Assembly: GCA_009792885.1 (NCBI GenBank)
Contig: WMCF01000030.1
Coordinates: 3,258,635 to 3,322,634 of the forward strand
Direction: 5' to 3'
Length of the DNA: 64,000 bases
From: Eremophila alpestris peregrina
Taxonomy: Eukaryota > Chordata > Aves > Passeriformes > Alaudidae
Notes under the pieces: model-generated
The model's input: only the letters and a program-made list of their open reading frames with translations
The model's database searches: none
What the model was told of the DNA's origin: nothing
Made by a program: the position numbers and the translations under genes
Shown: positions 61,356 to 64,000 of the stretch, piece after piece
How positions within the stretch are numbered: the stretch's first letter is position 1
How the letters are laid out: each line of letters opens with the position of its first letter

Positions 61356-62153
61356 TCATGTCTCTTCCTGGCATCTCTGCTCTCCAGTAATTTTTAATCT
61401 CATAACTGGGAGTTTTGACCATTTTTCATGATGGAGAATTGCTTGGCTATCTTTTCCCCATAATTTTAAACAGAAACTGAAAGAATAAGAAAAACAAGAC
61501 AAAACAAAACCTAAGCCCTGTATGCTCCATTTGCTGAATATATGGTTTTCTCCCCCCAATATGTGTGTGTGCCAGATGGCACTACACTGGGCTGGATGAT
61601 AATAAACATGAAAAACACAGTCAGTGCACGAGCAGAGATATCTGTGGCTGAATGTACTAGGACTAGGGCTGGTAGAGGGATGGAGCAGAAGTTCCAGCTG
61701 TGAGAGAAAAGCAAAGTTTAGCTTCACAAGGGAGGAGCTGATCTTGTTGCCAATTAGTTCCCCAACACCCAAGTCGGGCCACTGGGAAAAGAGGTTGCCC
61801 CTGCTTATCTGAGCACCCTGCCTGAAGGGCAGCTCTGGGGCCATTTCCCTCCCAGTAGAGCCAAGGTCATTAACCTGGGGTGATGGGAACTGGTTTGGTT
61901 CCCTGAAGGGACAAAAAGCCTGAGTGGAGTGGCAAGCCCACCTTTGGGTTCTCATCCCTGGCATGTGAGGCTGGCAGGCTGCTGAGAAGGGGTAAGGTCC
62001 AGCTGGCAGCACAAGCTTAGAATTGAGCTTTTTTAGGAGAGGGACATGTCTGGGTTGACCTTGTGGGCCTGTGTTTCCCATCCTCAGTCTGCACCCTGAG
62101 GACATCATCCATCTCACCATCAGCTGGGAATTCTGGTGGCCACAAGGAGTCTC
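61356..62153 (-). CDS. Long unrecognised minus-strand open frame
   Basis: The minus frame is open from 62153 down to the stop at 61356. The first ATG at 62120 gives 254 residues. The ATG context is weak (C at -3, G at +4). Residues 1-110 are Pro-, Gly- and Arg-rich, 145-160 are Ser/Thr/Pro-rich, and 203-221 form a hydrophobic stretch of the GLGFVLSCFSYSF type. No domain or family is recognised. A second minus frame (62430-62017, 137 residues, Cys-rich) overlaps it upstream in a different frame. It could be a decayed gene, an lncRNA exon or a chance frame in GC-richer DNA. Confidence 0.15.
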   Translation of the reverse strand, partial: ETPCGHQNSQLMVRWMMSSGCRLRMGNTGPQGQPRHVPLLKKLNSKLVLPAGPYPFSAACQPHMPGMRTQRWACHSTQAFCPFREPNQFPSPQVNDLGSTGREMAPELPFRQGAQISRGNLFSQWPDLGVGELIGNKISSSLVKLNFAFLSQLELLLHPSTSPSPSTFSHRYLCSCTDCVFHVYYHPAQCSAIWHTHILGGENHIFSKWSIQGLGFVLSCFSYSFSFCLKLWGKDSQAILHHEKWSKLPVMRLKITGEQRCQEET

Positions 62154-63479
62154 TCACCTCTATCATAGTCCCATGGCAACACCTACATGGGAGACATGAC
62201 AAGAAACTGCTCCTCTTTGGAGTTCCTCCTTCACAACATCTTTCTGGAAGTGCTTCAGCAGAGAGGCAGATGAAGATACACTCACTTACACTAACAGGGC
62301 GTTTGGCCCCTGGCCATATGCATTGCTGTTGTCCTCTGTGTAGGCACTGGCTGCACACCTTTGTTTTTCTTCTGGTTTTCTGCATGCAAATCAGTAAGTG
62401 ACTTACCCAGACCTGATACATGTCTGACACTTCCTAGAAGATAGATTTTGGGGGATCCATTTATCTAAGAGTTTTGAGGTGCTAAATGAACAAATAGCTG
62501 GCAGTGAAGGGTGCTTACAGTGCATATCATCTCCACTGAAATATTTGTGTGAGGCACATAACAGTCTGAGTTCTTGCATTACTCATTTGACCACAGGGCT
62601 GATGTAATTGAAAACAGGCTTTCTTTTAATATAGTAGTTGTCCTTGGAAAACTCTTTCCAAGGTGAGGGGAAAGATCTTTCAGCCAGAAGATGAAACAGT
62701 ACCTATGCATTAATTTGTTTTCCCCATTCACTTCCATCTCTCTTTGGTTTTGTTACTCTCATCTTTTCCCTCTTGTCCACCACTGCGTTTTGAAAGGGGC
62801 AACCTTAATTTTGGGAAGCCAATCAAATCACAGTGAAATATTTAGTTTTAAATAATTCCATCCTCTGCTTCCTTTGTAGTTTATGTGATGTGGTTACAGA
62901 ATGCATTAACCAAGATAAACATAAAGAGCCAATTTAAGGGTTAGGAAAGAAGCACTGAATTATTCTTGGTCCTGCAAAGAATGCATTTAAGAGTTTCTTA
63001 ACTCAGCTCTTAGACTGATGAAACTTTCTTCTCTGCTCCTGCATGGACACTAAACAGTCTGCACTGAAGGGTGACCACCCTCATCTGTGACTGCTGTGTC
63101 CATGTTGTAGACAGTGCCAGAGGCTGGGCAGTGTCCATCTCTGTGGGCTCACTGGAGTAAGACTGTCCTTGGAAACGAAGCTTTGGATTCACTAACTCTT
63201 GCGAGATAAGAGATTGGGAAGAGGAAACACAACCCCCAGCATTTTTAGATATCGATGGCACAGACCTTTGCTCCTTGAGCACAGGCTCCTGACATGAGGG
63301 TGGAAGAGAGGGGAGTTTCCTCTGCTCACCACATGGTGATCACAAATGTCACCTACAGACAAAAGAAAATGAAAAGGAACAATAAGTGAAACACGGGCAA
63401 TGATTTAGTCTCTTGAAAATGCACATTAATCATCTGACAGCCCTCAGCTTCGCTGAACTGAAAGTTCTTTTCTCATGGC
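62154..63479. other. Non-coding sequence, no gene recognised
   Basis: Composition is mixed. The minus frame at 63010-63282 (90 residues, Ser/Gln-rich) has no recognised domain but lies just beside the CpG-rich end, so it could matter if a minus-strand gene starts beyond the window. Confidence 0.4.
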
Positions 63480-63930
63480 AGAGCTAACTTTGGGACCAGT
63501 GCCGGGAGGCGAAGCTGCAGCAGGGCTGGCAGCAATACTCAGAAGCAGCAACTGCATGAGTGTATTGAGAAACTGAGTATTCACAAAAACTCCTAACGGA
63601 CCCATAAATACCCAGCTTAGTTGCTGGTTTAATCACTCGCAAAGGCATTGCCTGACTCTTTTAAAGCCGCGCGTATCTGAAGTTTTGGAAGCGATTGTCA
63701 ATAAAATACTTCAGTGCCTGCTCACAGCGACGTTTCCCCGGCGTTAGCTCATTAGAGTGCCTGAAAGAGACCCGACAGAAAATAAGTTAAATGCAACTTA
63801 AATCATCATCCGATTCGACGCTAAAAACAACACGAAAGGCGAGGCGTTCACCAAAAGGTTGCAAAAAGCGTCAGCTGCACCGCAGTTAGGAGTGGAGGGA
63901 GCGGGATTGCAGGATATGAGCGGGTAGTGT
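63480..63930. promoter_or_regulatory. CpG-enriched block, likely shore of a CpG island
   Basis: I count about 23 CpGs in roughly 450 bases (for example AGCCGCGCGTATC, CAGCGACGTTTCCCCGGCG, TCCGATTCGACGC, GGCGAGGCG). The preceding kilobases have only a few. Preserved CpGs in otherwise AT-moderate sequence fit an unmethylated promoter flank or a strongly conserved regulatory element. No TATA box or coding exon is identified within the block, so the gene and its strand are unknown. Confidence 0.5.
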
Positions 63931-63964
63931 GGCTGGGATCCCAGTCCCCAGTTGTGGTGGTACT

Positions 63965-63990
63965 TTTTTTCCTCTTTTTTTTTTTTTTTC
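63965..63990 (+). repeat. T-rich tract at window end
   Basis: Two T-runs (T8 and T16 or so) separated by CCTC, followed by CCTCTCTC to the end. The tract may be a polypyrimidine stretch continuing outside the window. Confidence 0.8.
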
Positions 63991-64000
63991 CTCTCTCTAC

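Noticed and set aside
1..64000. CRISPR arrays, operons, bacterial terminators or ribosome binding sites
   Set aside because: No regularly spaced repeats or prokaryotic gene organisation were found; the sequence is vertebrate nuclear DNA.

Overview
This window looks like nuclear DNA of a bird. The main evidence is its repeats: at least seven fragments of CR1 LINEs of the avian type, most ending in the CR1 3' signature (an ATTCTRTG-like end and the TTCCAACC block), plus one older CR1/L3-like remnant. There are also LTR-like segments, few CpGs outside a few islands, and no bacterial gene structure. One run of 139 N inside a pentanucleotide microsatellite marks a draft-assembly gap. I cannot name the species or chromosome, and I recognise no protein-coding gene with confidence. 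It reads as intergenic or intronic sequence, possibly a gene desert with regulatory elements.

Layout. 1-1110: a CpG-rich island (about 640-960), a homeodomain-motif-rich block, and a G-quadruplex/polypurine stretch. 2130-3077: an unusually long open frame behind a good splice-acceptor-like sequence. 3078-15210: unique non-coding DNA with a perfect hairpin at 8246 and an (AAAC)n repeat at 13730. 15211-34010: five CR1 fragments in both orientations and one MIR-like SINE fragment. 34011-44136: unique, largely AT-rich DNA with a CpG-retaining promoter-like block near 36.9 kb and a 53-bp direct repeat (38861 and 39630). 44138-48360: the gapped microsatellite and two CR1 fragments, the second about 1.7 kb with a damaged reverse-transcriptase motif. 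48361-55204: unique DNA including a promoter/enhancer-like block at 53.2-53.8 kb. 55205-57780: an ancient CR1-like remnant and two solo-LTR-like segments. 58361-59081: another possible conserved block and a 75-bp tandem duplication carrying a duplicated splice-acceptor-like motif. 61356-62153: a long minus-strand open frame. 63480-63930: a sharp rise in CpG density, which suggests that the promoter of a gene lies at or just past the right edge.

No operon-like cooperation between genes exists here. What is worth following is (i) the CpG-rich blocks at both ends, (ii) the motif-dense, repeat-free blocks that could be conserved non-coding elements, and (iii) two open frames longer than expected by chance. 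All calls of conservation are inference, because no alignment could be run. I found no convincing new biological system.
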